This document shows, in pieces, positions 42,157-49,740 of a DNA stretch of 49,740 nt. The DNA is from an uncultured Opitutia bacterium (GTDB lineage: Bacteria > Verrucomicrobiota > Verrucomicrobiia > Opitutales > UBA953): assembly GCA_903919185.1 (NCBI GenBank), contig CAIXHF010000116.1, forward strand, positions 1 through 49,740, read 5' to 3'. The notes below the pieces were generated by a model that saw only the letters and a list, made by a program, of their open reading frames with translations, was not told where the DNA came from and did not search any database. Within the stretch, counting starts at the first letter, position 1; each line of letters opens with the position of its first letter. A program made the position numbers and the translations under genes.

Positions 42157-43173
42157 ATGACCATCACCGACTACTATGTGACCACAGATGCCATGAACAG
42201 CGTGACCGCCATCCTAGACGAGGATGGCAACTTTCTGGAACGCCGCAGCTATGACGCCTTCGGCGATGTGACCTACATGGCGCCCGACGGCACCCCCGTC
42301 GCCGAGAGCCTAACGGGTTTGGACGTTGGTTTTCAGGGGCAGATTAGAGACGAGGGCACTGGCCTCTATCAGATGGGCTACCGCTGGTATAACCCTGTGC
42401 TTGGACGGTGGCTGAGCAGAGATCTGATTGGATTATCAGGGGGAAGTAACTTGACACGTGCTTTGGGAAACGCGCCCCAGATGGCTTATGATTATTACGG
42501 TTTAGCTGGCTATGCGGAAATGAATGATAAGCGCGTGGGTTTTATAAAGGCATCAGACGGGGTTTCGGAAGAATACTCAAGTGAAGGCCGTTTCCTAAGT
42601 GCCGTCAGGCTATTGCCTCGATATATTGGGCCGGCTACACAGAGTCGAGAGACGCGCCTCGAAGACCCGTGGGGATTCGAGCACTCGCCAGATTGGCGTT
42701 CAGTTATCACCGGCAACATGACCAAGGATGTTTCCATCGTGCTCGATCGTGGTTGCTCTCTCACTGTCGCATTCCACGCAAGGATATCTAGTACCGGTTC
42801 GGCTCTTCCTGAAAGGAGTATTGCACAAATTTGCGAAAAGATTCGGTGCATCTCCCGGTCGGCGAGTACTCCGTGTCCCCGGGGGCCTAATTCCATTACT
42901 TTGCTCTCATGCTTCGGGGCTACTAATGGAAATGCGCAAGCAATCGCAAACTCCACTGGTGTGCCGGTAGTTGCCGCAGGGGGTAGTGGAAGTGTCTTTG
43001 CTTATGAGCGGACCAAAAATGGTAGGGTTGAATTCCACGTGGATTCCCCGGAGTTTTCCGGAAGTGCTGGTCCTGAGGCCATGAAGAATTGGGCTTACGA
43101 GTTGAAGCAAACTCGGGCAGCCAAGAACCCGGCCTTCCGCTGGGAAGTTGTTTTCCCTAAGTCTCTAAGATGA
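42157..43173 (+). CDS. Rhs tip cassette 12, peptidase C80/caspase-like toxin candidate
   Basis: A 338-residue tip. The block ends GRWLSRDLIGLSGG (Leu replaces the usual Pro) and the junction is YDYYGL. The variable domain ends with SITLLSCFGATNGNAQAIAN, then GVPVVAAGGSGSV: a Cys (Cys252) after a hydrophobic strand, then a helix, then a V-P-V-V-A strand. This is the layout of the Cys half of C80-type and other clan CD peptidases. The His partner may be His207 (TVAFHARISS) but this is less sure than in cassettes 1, 2, 4 and 11. The partner is a lipoprotein, unlike theirs. Confidence 0.66.
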   Translation: MTITDYYVTTDAMNSVTAILDEDGNFLERRSYDAFGDVTYMAPDGTPVAESLTGLDVGFQGQIRDEGTGLYQMGYRWYNPVLGRWLSRDLIGLSGGSNLTRALGNAPQMAYDYYGLAGYAEMNDKRVGFIKASDGVSEEYSSEGRFLSAVRLLPRYIGPATQSRETRLEDPWGFEHSPDWRSVITGNMTKDVSIVLDRGCSLTVAFHARISSTGSALPERSIAQICEKIRCISRSASTPCPRGPNSITLLSCFGATNGNAQAIANSTGVPVVAAGGSGSVFAYERTKNGRVEFHVDSPEFSGSAGPEAMKNWAYELKQTRAAKNPAFRWEVVFPKSLR

Positions 43174-44171
43174 GGTACCTTTTTGCGTTGGCGGCTTTAT
43201 CGATACTAAGTGGGTGCACTTCAGTGTTGAATACGTCGGTATATAAACCACCCCTTGAGAGCACTTCGGATGTCAATAATGTCGGAAGTCGGCTTCGTGC
43301 CGCCGACTTCCGGCAGGTGGAGCGGCTTGGGTCTATTAGTTCGGAGCTCCAAGCGATACTTGGACTGCCAGAAGGGAAGGCTTCACCTAAGACCGTATTG
43401 TTCTGCCTAAGCGAGGCTCTTGATGATCCGGAGGAGGTAGAGGCCTATTTTCAGCTCTGGCTTAAAGGGCAGACCTCGAAAGCAGAAGCTCAGTCTTGGG
43501 AGGACGTACGGCTAGAGGATTTCCGGTTTAGGCAGTCTTCCTTTAGTTCCCGGCTGCTAACGTTAAGGAACGCAGGCCCAACCGCCGTCGACTTCGATCC
43601 GCGTCCCTTAATCGAGGCGCTGAGGTTGGAATTAGCCGTCCCGCCTTCGGACGATTTCGGACTGGATGCGCTTTTGAACTCATCTAACTCTCCATGGCAA
43701 GAAGCCTGCATCTACTGGCTGGTGCATGTCGCGAAAACACAGCCTGAATACGAATCAGCGCCTTTCTGGGCACAAAAACGAGACCGGCTTTTTCGGGAAA
43801 GCCTGCAACCACCAATCATCTCAACGCAAGCCCGCGCCGCTATCCTTGCCTTCTGCAAAGATGAGATTCCACAGCCGGACTTCACGCTGACCAAGGATGT
43901 GGCCTACTCGCCATTGCACCTCACTCCAGCGTCGGCTACCTATTACACCTACCTTCGCATGGGCAGGCGGTATACATCTATGACCCGCGCTGAAGCACTT
44001 TTTTGGGCAGCCGCACTGACGTTGCACTTTAAGTCAGGCACGGGCGCCACGCTGCTCCGGCAATTCCGGGATAATCATGCAATTAGCAAGGATACCGCCT
44101 TCTGGAAAAAGTTGGATGAGGCCCTTGCTCCGCTACTTGGGTCGCAGCGAGAATTTGCCACCAAACCTTAA
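43170..44171 (+). CDS. cassette 12 partner, lipoprotein immunity candidate
   Basis: A 333-residue lipoprotein. The signal peptide MRYLFALAALSILSGCTS has a lipobox L-S-G-C with Cys16. The rest is a soluble, largely helical protein with no recognised family. It overlaps the tip stop by 4 bp. At over 300 residues it is the largest partner in the array. Attachment to the inner or outer membrane would place it in the periplasm, where it could block an incoming toxin. Confidence 0.66.
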   Translation: MRYLFALAALSILSGCTSVLNTSVYKPPLESTSDVNNVGSRLRAADFRQVERLGSISSELQAILGLPEGKASPKTVLFCLSEALDDPEEVEAYFQLWLKGQTSKAEAQSWEDVRLEDFRFRQSSFSSRLLTLRNAGPTAVDFDPRPLIEALRLELAVPPSDDFGLDALLNSSNSPWQEACIYWLVHVAKTQPEYESAPFWAQKRDRLFRESLQPPIISTQARAAILAFCKDEIPQPDFTLTKDVAYSPLHLTPASATYYTYLRMGRRYTSMTRAEALFWAAALTLHFKSGTGATLLRQFRDNHAISKDTAFWKKLDEALAPLLGSQREFATKP

Positions 44172-44473
44172 AGTTAATTAGGTACAGCGATAACTGAATG
44201 GGACAGTGGCAGACTGGAGCAGTCACGGTTCTTTAGTCCTTGGTTGTCTATTTCTCGGTGTGTTTGTAACCGCCAAGCCCCCAGCTTAGACGGTTGGGTG
44301 GCGCGTTCCTCGCGATACGGAATTGCCCATCCGGACAATCTGATTCTGCAAAAGCCCCTCTTGGCCTTAGATGGGGAGTTGGCGTGACGAAGCGCCTAAC
44401 TACGACTATCAACCCCTACTTTCTTTTAGAAGTTGGCAGTGCAGGCAAGCCGGATAAGTTATCTCTAACTTCG
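44172..44473. repeat. 3' border of cassette 12, shared spacer and 5' border of cassette 13
   Basis: A diverged 3' border element is at about 44215-44265 (AGTCACGGTTCTTTAGTCC). The spacer to about 44410 repeats that of 41880-42100, including TTAGATGGGGAGTTGGCGTG. The 5' border TTTCTTTTAGAAGTTGG is at 44420-44436. No gene is supported. Confidence 0.55.
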
Positions 44474-45352
44474 ATGCCTGTAACCGACTACTACGTAACT
44501 TCTGACGCGATGGGTAGCGCCACAACCATCTTAGACGCGGACGGCAACGTCCTGGAGCGCCGCACCTACGACGCCTTCGGCGATGTGACCTGCATGACGC
44601 CCGAAGGCAGTCCCGTCGCTGAGAGCCCCACCAGGGTCGATGTCGGATTCCAGGGGCAGATTAGGGAGGATATCACTGGGCTTTATCAGATGGGCTACCG
44701 CTGGTATAACCCTGTGCTCGGTCGTTGGTTGAGCAGAGATCCGATTGGGCTGGATGGTGGCTATAATCAAAATACATTCTGTATTAATTTGCCTACTCAA
44801 CGTTCGGATGCAAATGGACTTGTCTCGGTCGAATTCGACTTTCCGAATCCAATCGAAGCACCAACCATTTTACCTCGTAGTCAACCGCTCACTGGTAGGA
44901 TTAACGACGAAAGCTCAACTAGATATAGCGATTTCACCTTTGAATGCGAATGCAAGTGCATCGACGACAAAAAACTGAGGGTCGTGTGCAGGGTTGGATT
45001 CAAAGCGACCGTAGAACTTAGCATCATTGAATCGGAAACAAGCGGCACGGCGCTTGAAGAAATCTACGGCCACGAACAACGACACATCGCAAGCGAATGG
45101 TATCGCTGGATTAGGCGCCTAGTCCAACCGCTACAAAGCATCAAACCAGAGTTCTACGAAGAACCTAATGCATGCAGAATCGCGGCTGGTTCTATAAGGA
45201 AATCCTTCAATGAAACATTTGAGCGCTTGAAACATTTGGCACGAAGCAGATTTGCCCCTGACCACAAAGGCGAACTTGACGAAACGCCGCACAGCCCGGT
45301 TGTACGAAAAGGCTATCCCCCAGTGCCCGGGTCACCCAAACTCCCTAAATGA
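44474..45352 (+). CDS. Rhs tip cassette 13, HExxH zinc protease toxin candidate
   Basis: A 292-residue tip. The block ends GRWLSRDPIGLDGG and the junction is SDANGL (111-116). The toxin domain begins with FTFECECKC, similar to cassette 6. It then has LEEIYGHEQRHIASEWY, with His200, Glu201 and His204 forming the HExxH zinc motif (gluzincin- or DUF-type zincin; third ligand not identified). It is expected to be a metallopeptidase. The upstream in-frame frame (from 44294) includes the leader FLLEVGSAGKPDKL; the ATG at 44474 is used for consistency with the other cassettes. Confidence 0.75.
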   Translation: MPVTDYYVTSDAMGSATTILDADGNVLERRTYDAFGDVTCMTPEGSPVAESPTRVDVGFQGQIREDITGLYQMGYRWYNPVLGRWLSRDPIGLDGGYNQNTFCINLPTQRSDANGLVSVEFDFPNPIEAPTILPRSQPLTGRINDESSTRYSDFTFECECKCIDDKKLRVVCRVGFKATVELSIIESETSGTALEEIYGHEQRHIASEWYRWIRRLVQPLQSIKPEFYEEPNACRIAAGSIRKSFNETFERLKHLARSRFAPDHKGELDETPHSPVVRKGYPPVPGSPKLPK

Positions 45353-45924
45353 AAATCGCCTACGTTTTACTTGCTACATTCCTCTGGAAGGCATCGTTAG
45401 GTAACCCCGATAGCAGGGTGCAGAAGCATGATCCTGGGAATGATGTCCGTGCTTATCTCGTTGAGAAGAAATGGGCCGATTCTGAATCAAGCCTGAAGCT
45501 ATTTCCTGTCACAAAAGACCACCCAGGGGTTATTATAGTTCAAGTTGACGGAAAGGCCGGCGAAGAGAAGTTCCGCTGCATAATAACCATGGTTCAGGTG
45601 GCCAACACCTTTTTGATCAGAGAGTCGTCTCGCCTGCACGGGGGAGCAACTTATCGTGACGTTACCCAAGCTAAAGAGTCAATTTTAATTCACCTGCAAA
45701 CAGAGTATAGCAAACACCTTAAGCTTTTTCCTAGTACCTTGAAAAAAGCAATTACTGCCGATGAAGTCCTACTCACGGAAGTCCTTAAGATTGACGAACA
45801 AAACTTTAAAGTCGTGTGCGTAACCGATCAGCGTCCCTTGAGCGGCACCCTATCAATTGCAAAACTTGTCCGCAACCGCGACGGTTCTTTTTATGTGGCA
45901 GACTTGCTTACGTCCAAGAAATAG
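45349..45924 (+). CDS. cassette 13 immunity candidate, exported protein
   Basis: A 191-residue protein with a signal-peptide-like N-terminus (MKIAYVLLATFLWKASLGNP) and a mixed alpha/beta domain. It overlaps the tip stop by 4 bp. Together with the cassette 7 partner it makes exported partners the rule for both zincin-type tips. No family is recognised. Confidence 0.66.
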   Translation: MKIAYVLLATFLWKASLGNPDSRVQKHDPGNDVRAYLVEKKWADSESSLKLFPVTKDHPGVIIVQVDGKAGEEKFRCIITMVQVANTFLIRESSRLHGGATYRDVTQAKESILIHLQTEYSKHLKLFPSTLKKAITADEVLLTEVLKIDEQNFKVVCVTDQRPLSGTLSIAKLVRNRDGSFYVADLLTSKK

Positions 45925-46425
45925 GTGGCTACTGTAATAGTAACGTCTTGGTGGTCTAGGTTAACTCCGTTTTGTGACCAGTAGTACGCATTTAAGGCTA
46001 AAGTTAAGTATTATGGCTAACTGCTACTGGGGTCAGGTCACCCCAGCTCAACTTATGCCATGGCTTAGACTAGGCCGCGATATGACAAGACCCTTGAGCC
46101 GCTAACTCTTCGCGTATTCCAATCGAATCCGTGTATGCTTTGATTGGAATATTCTGAACGATGTACTGCATCGTAGTAAGTGCCCGACACAAATCCGTTG
46201 GTCCGACAGTTTTCCGATAGAGCTTTTGAATATATGGTCTGCTGGGGTGAGGTGAATTAAGAGATGGACTTGCTGCTTCCTGCGCGGGCCGTCTGGATTG
46301 TCCCTGATGCTTAGGATTCCTGGGTAAACTCGCCTGCACTTTGTTAGAGTTTTTGTTAGAGTTCCGCCTCTGGGATGAAGCCAAAAGGACGACAACCCGT
46401 TCATGGTTATCGACTTAGACTCAGC
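45925..46425. other. end of the array: 3' border, tRNA flank and unassigned sequence
   Basis: A plus-strand 3' border element is at about 45957-46005 (GTTAACTCCG, TTTTGTGACCAG, GCATTT). About 340 bp to 46340 show nothing recognised; open minus-strand frames there begin inside or next to the tRNA and look non-coding. At 46351-46430 is the partner of the 22441-22520 sequence, ending at the tRNA 3' CCA. Confidence 0.45.
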
Positions 46426-46513
<88 letters not shown>

Positions 46514-46727
46514 TTGTTGACCAGCTGAGGGGCGTATCAAAGGCGGGGAGGGGTGTGCGTCAAGGTTGGAGATTGGGTGGGATGGCGGGTTTCCAGCGTT
46601 CCTGCGGTATTCCGCAAGCGAAGCGGTGCTCCGTGGGCCACTTTCCTCTTCCCCCAGAGGGGTTTCTGCGTCCAAATGCTGGCTTATCGCTTCGGCGGGG
46701 TTTTCCCGTCGGCCCCCACGTTTTTTC

Positions 46728-48092
46728 ATGTCCCAAGTCCGCGTCCGCTTCGCCCCTAGTCCCACCGGTTTCTTCCACATCGGAAGCGCCCGCACGGCCT
46801 TGTTCAACTGGCTCTACGCCCGCCACACGGGCGGCAAGTTCATCCTGCGTATCGAGGACACGGACAAGGAGCGCAACTCCGAGGCTTTCCTCCAGGTGAT
46901 CCTGGATTCCATGCGCTGGCTGGGGATGGATTGGGACGAGGGTCCCGAGGTCGGCGGCGCCTTTGGCCCGTACTTCCAGTCGCAGCGTACCGAGCTCTAC
47001 CAAGCTAAGCTCAAGGAGCTCGCCGCCAAGGGCCGCGCTTACGAAAAAGACGGCGCCTGGTGGCTCCGCCTCGAGGGCGCCCGCTCGACGGTTTTCGATG
47101 ATCACCTGAAGAGGGAGATCGAGAAGGTCGACGCCGCCCCGATGGTGCTCGACGACATGGTGCGTGGCCGCGTCGAACGCGCCGAGGACCGTGACTTCGT
47201 GATCTTCCGCTCCAACGGTGAACCGGTCTTCCACTTCGTGAACGTGGTCGATGACATCGAGATGCAGATCACGCACGTGATCCGCGGCGAAGACCACCTG
47301 TCCAACACGTCGAAGCACCTCGAGCTCTTCAAGGCCTTCGGCGTCGAGCCGCCCAAGTACGCCCACATCCCGCTCATCCTCAAGACCGACGGCCCGGGCA
47401 AGATGTCCAAGCGCGACCGCGGCGCCCTCATCGAGGAATATCAGCAGCGCCGCTACCTGCCGGCCGCCGTGCGCAATTACCTCTGCCTCCTCGGCTGGAC
47501 GCCCGCCGACGGCAAGGAAGTCCTGCCCATCGACGAGATCGTCCGTCAGTTCGAGATCTCCGCGGTGCACCAGTCCAACGCCCGCTTCGACGAGCGCAAG
47601 ATGTCGCACGTCAACGCCCAGACCTTGCGCGGCCTGCCCGCGGCGGAGTTCGCCACGTTGGCCCGTCCGATCCTGCTCGAGACCAAGGTCATCGACGCCA
47701 CGGTGTCCGCCGCCCGTCTCGCCGAGGTCCTCGGCATCGTGCAGGAGAAGGTCATCTCGCTCGAGCACTTGCCTGAGTTCATGGGCTTCTTCTTCACGGA
47801 TGCCTTCAAGAAGGACGAAGGCGCGGTCGCCAACCTGACCAAGAAGGGCGGCGATCCCGTGGCCCGCGTCCGCGAGCTCTTGCCCGCGCTCGAGGCCGCC
47901 GAATGGACCGAGCCCGCGCTCGAAGCCGCCTTTGCCGCCGTCGGTACCGCCAACAACCGCAAGCCGACCGACTACTTCGCGCCCGCGCGTTTCGCGATCT
48001 CGGGGCAGGGTGGTGGTGCCCACCTCCTCGGCGTCCTGCGCGTCCTCGGTCGCGACACCACGCTCGCCCGTCTCAAGGCCTACGCCGCCTAA
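46728..48092 (+). CDS. gltX: glutamyl-tRNA synthetase
   Basis: A class I synthetase of 454 residues that charges tRNA-Glu. The HIGH motif is in [20 protein letters not shown], and the KMSKS motif is GKMSKRDRG, both placed as in bacterial GltX. The ATG at 46728 gives [14 protein letters not shown], the usual start; the open frame from 46566 would add about 54 residues of noise near the tRNA. It is followed after 11 bp by glnS, forming an operon of two related synthetases. Confidence 0.95.
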   Translation: MSQVRVRFAPSPTGFFHIGSARTALFNWLYARHTGGKFILRIEDTDKERNSEAFLQVILDSMRWLGMDWDEGPEVGGAFGPYFQSQRTELYQAKLKELAAKGRAYEKDGAWWLRLEGARSTVFDDHLKREIEKVDAAPMVLDDMVRGRVERAEDRDFVIFRSNGEPVFHFVNVVDDIEMQITHVIRGEDHLSNTSKHLELFKAFGVEPPKYAHIPLILKTDGPGKMSKRDRGALIEEYQQRRYLPAAVRNYLCLLGWTPADGKEVLPIDEIVRQFEISAVHQSNARFDERKMSHVNAQTLRGLPAAEFATLARPILLETKVIDATVSAARLAEVLGIVQEKVISLEHLPEFMGFFFTDAFKKDEGAVANLTKKGGDPVARVRELLPALEAAEWTEPALEAAFAAVGTANNRKPTDYFAPARFAISGQGGGAHLLGVLRVLGRDTTLARLKAYAA

Positions 48093-48103
48093 CCCCTTTT
48101 GCC

Positions 48104-49740
48104 ATGTCTACCGAAGCGCATCGCCACTTCATCCAGCAGATCATCGACACCGACCTCGCGGCCGGTAAGCACGCCAAGATCGTCACGCGTTTCCCGCCGG
48201 AGCCGAACGGCTACCTGCACGTCGGCCACGCCAAGTCCATCTGCCTCAACTTCGGCCTCGCGCTGGAGTATCAGGGCAGCTGCCACCTGCGTATGGACGA
48301 CACCAACCCGACCAAGGAAGAGGTCGAGTACGTCGATTCGATCCAGGAAGACGTCCGCTGGCTCGGTTTCGACTGGGGGCAGCACTACTACCAGGCATCG
48401 AACTACTTCGACCGCATGCATGCGGACGCCATTAAGCTGATCAAGCTCGGCAAGGCTTATGTCTGCTTCCTTTCGCAGGAGCAGATCCGCGAATACCACG
48501 GCGACGAGAAGCATGGCGGCAAGGCGAGCCCCACGCGTGATGCGTCGGTGGAGGAGAACCTCGCGGCGTTCGAGCGCATGACCCGCGGAGAATACGACGA
48601 AGGCAAGGCCGTGCTGCGCGCCAAGATCGACATGGCGTCGCCGAACATGCACATGCGCGACCCGGTCATCTACCGCATCCGCAAGGCGCACCACCATAAC
48701 ACCGGCAATAAGTGGTGCGTCTACCCGATGTACGACTACGCCCACCCCTTGGAGGATGCGTACGAAGGCATCACCCATTCCATCTGCACGCTCGAGTTCG
48801 AGGTGCACCGTCCGTTCTACGATTGGCTCCTGCGCACGCTCGACACCCCGGCCAAGCCGCAGCAGATCGAGTTCGCCCGCCTCAACCTGACCTACACCGT
48901 CATGTCGAAGCGCAACCTGCTCGAGCTCGTGCAGGAGAAGCGCGTCTCCGGCTGGGACGACCCCCGCATGCCGACGATCTCTGGTATGCGCCGTCGCGGC
49001 TACACGCCTGCCGCCGTCCGCAAGTTCTGCGAGACCGTCGGCATCACCAAGCATAACTCGCTGTCCGACGTCGCGCTCCTCGAGCACGCCGTGCGCGATG
49101 ACCTCAACAAGACCTCCTCCCGCTTCATGGCGGTGTTGGATCCGGTCCGCCTCGTCATCGAGAACTACCCCGAAGGCCAGGTCGAGCAGCTCGCGGCCCA
49201 GAACAACCCCGAGGAACCGGCCGCGGGCAGCCGCCAGGTACCGTTCTCCAAGACCCTGCTCATCGAGCGGGCGGACTTCATGGAGATCCCGGAGAAGAAG
49301 TATTTCCGCCTCACCCCTGGACAGGAGGTCCGCCTCCGCTGGGGCTACTTCGTCACCTGCACCGGTTGCGTCAAGGACGCCGCCGGCAAGGTCGTCGAGG
49401 TCCGTTGCACCTACGATCCCGCCACGCGTGGCGGCGACGCTCCGGACGGCCGTAAGGTCAAGGGCACGATTCATTGGGTTTCGGAAGCGCAGGCCGGCGA
49501 TGTCGAAGTCCACCTGTATGACCGCCTCTTCGCGCATGAGGACATGAAGCACATCCCGGAAGGCTCCGATTGGCGGACGCTCTTGAATCCGGCTTCGCTG
49601 CAGGCCATCCGCGGCAAGGTCGAGCCCGCGCTCCTCGCGGTGGCGCCGGGCACCCGCGTGCAGTTCGAGCGCATCGGTTACTTCTGCACCGACACCAAAG
49701 ATTCCCAGTCCGGCCAGCCCGTCTTCAACCGCACCGTCAC
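48104..49740 (+). CDS. glnS: glutaminyl-tRNA synthetase (3' end beyond the window)
   Basis: The frame opens at ATG 48104 and is still open at the edge (545 codons), close to the full length of bacterial GlnRS. It has [20 protein letters not shown] (the HIGH-type motif), [31 protein letters not shown] and [14 protein letters not shown] (KMSKS-type motif reading VMSKR). The anticodon-binding beta-barrel region follows from about residue 340. Presence of GlnRS means Gln-tRNA can be charged directly, though an amidotransferase route elsewhere is not ruled out. Confidence 0.95.
   Translation, partial: MSTEAHRHFIQQIIDTDLAAGKHAKIVTRFPPEPNGYLHVGHAKSICLNFGLALEYQGSCHLRMDDTNPTKEEVEYVDSIQEDVRWLGFDWGQHYYQASNYFDRMHADAIKLIKLGKAYVCFLSQEQIREYHGDEKHGGKASPTRDASVEENLAAFERMTRGEYDEGKAVLRAKIDMASPNMHMRDPVIYRIRKAHHHNTGNKWCVYPMYDYAHPLEDAYEGITHSICTLEFEVHRPFYDWLLRTLDTPAKPQQIEFARLNLTYTVMSKRNLLELVQEKRVSGWDDPRMPTISGMRRRGYTPAAVRKFCETVGITKHNSLSDVALLEHAVRDDLNKTSSRFMAVLDPVRLVIENYPEGQVEQLAAQNNPEEPAAGSRQVPFSKTLLIERADFMEIPEKKYFRLTPGQEVRLRWGYFVTCTGCVKDAAGKVVEVRCTYDPATRGGDAPDGRKVKGTIHWVSEAQAGDVEVHLYDRLFAHEDMKHIPEGSDWRTLLNPASLQAIRGKVEPALLAVAPGTRVQFERIGYFCTDTKDSQSGQPVFNRTV

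Noticed and set aside
5691-46005. Integron-type attC sites
   Set aside because: The 3' border elements lack clear paired RYYYAAC/GTTRRRY core boxes and long imperfect stems, there is no integrase of the integron type, and cassettes carry both orientations and long spacers.
5325-46425. CRISPR array
   Set aside because: Repeats are hairpin families and cassette borders of uneven spacing; no regular repeat-spacer units or cas genes are present.

Overview
The window looks like a chromosomal segment of a Gram-negative, GC-rich, aerobic bacterium. The Ser-rich and Cys-rich start of the giant Rhs protein, scarce Shine-Dalgarno sites, the ecotin homologue and the GH36-like secreted hydrolase suggest the PVC group, probably Verrucomicrobiota (Opitutae-like). 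That placement is inference from family content, not from a marker tree. Housekeeping genes are clearly GC-rich, while the variable toxin and immunity halves are visibly more AT-rich.

Housekeeping blocks: (i) 1-5324, a partial exported protein and a complete four-gene trans-4-hydroxy-L-proline catabolic operon (epimerase, FAD dehydrogenase, DHDPS-family deaminase, 2-oxoglutarate semialdehyde dehydrogenase); (ii) 9363-13492, a degenerate YugP-like membrane protein and the late haem genes hemF-hemE-hemH; (iii) 18437-22198, a TauE/SafE permease, a secreted GH36-like hydrolase and an ecotin-type protease inhibitor; (iv) 46426-49740, tRNA-Ser(GGA), gltX and a partial glnS.

The spaces between these blocks hold an unusual Rhs system. 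One long Rhs shell gene (33878-38890, 1670 aa, Ser-rich N-terminus) stops just before the last stretch of the Rhs core. That last stretch, about 115 residues with the motif GRWLSRDPIGL, lies in a separate gene with its own ATG 5 bp downstream (33024-33872), fused to a variable C-terminal toxin. Twelve more copies of this tip gene are scattered over 40 kb: nine on the minus strand to the left of the shell gene and three on the plus strand to its right. Each has a near-identical first 95 or so residues, a D-x-x-G junction, a different toxin, and a small partner gene that overlaps or abuts its stop codon. The partners are mostly polytopic membrane, membrane-anchored, exported or lipoproteins, so the toxins probably act in the envelope. 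Recognisable toxin types are caspase-like (four, with a fifth possible), permuted NlpC/LRAT-like (two), HExxH zincins (two), a Cys-rich family (two), a hydrophobic pore-former-like one and one unknown.

Two glycosyltransferase genes sit beside the shell gene (a GT31-GT25 fusion and a GT4-like protein); they may modify its Ser-rich region. A truncated copy of the GT31 start beside cassette 7 shows that cassette and glycosyltransferase were duplicated together. Nine cassettes share a 5' border (TTTCTTTTAGAAGTTGG), and a 3' border element with a TTGGTCCA core recurs after most partner genes. Direct and inverted repeats made of short hairpins flank the cassette clusters. IS3-family sequences and duplicated tyrosine-recombinase remnants lie inside the array, and an 80-bp imperfect repeat of the tRNA-Ser flank lies 24 kb away. 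The simplest reading is a split, reloadable Rhs toxin: one expressed shell, one loaded tip, and a chromosomal store of alternative tip-immunity cassettes with shared homology for exchange.
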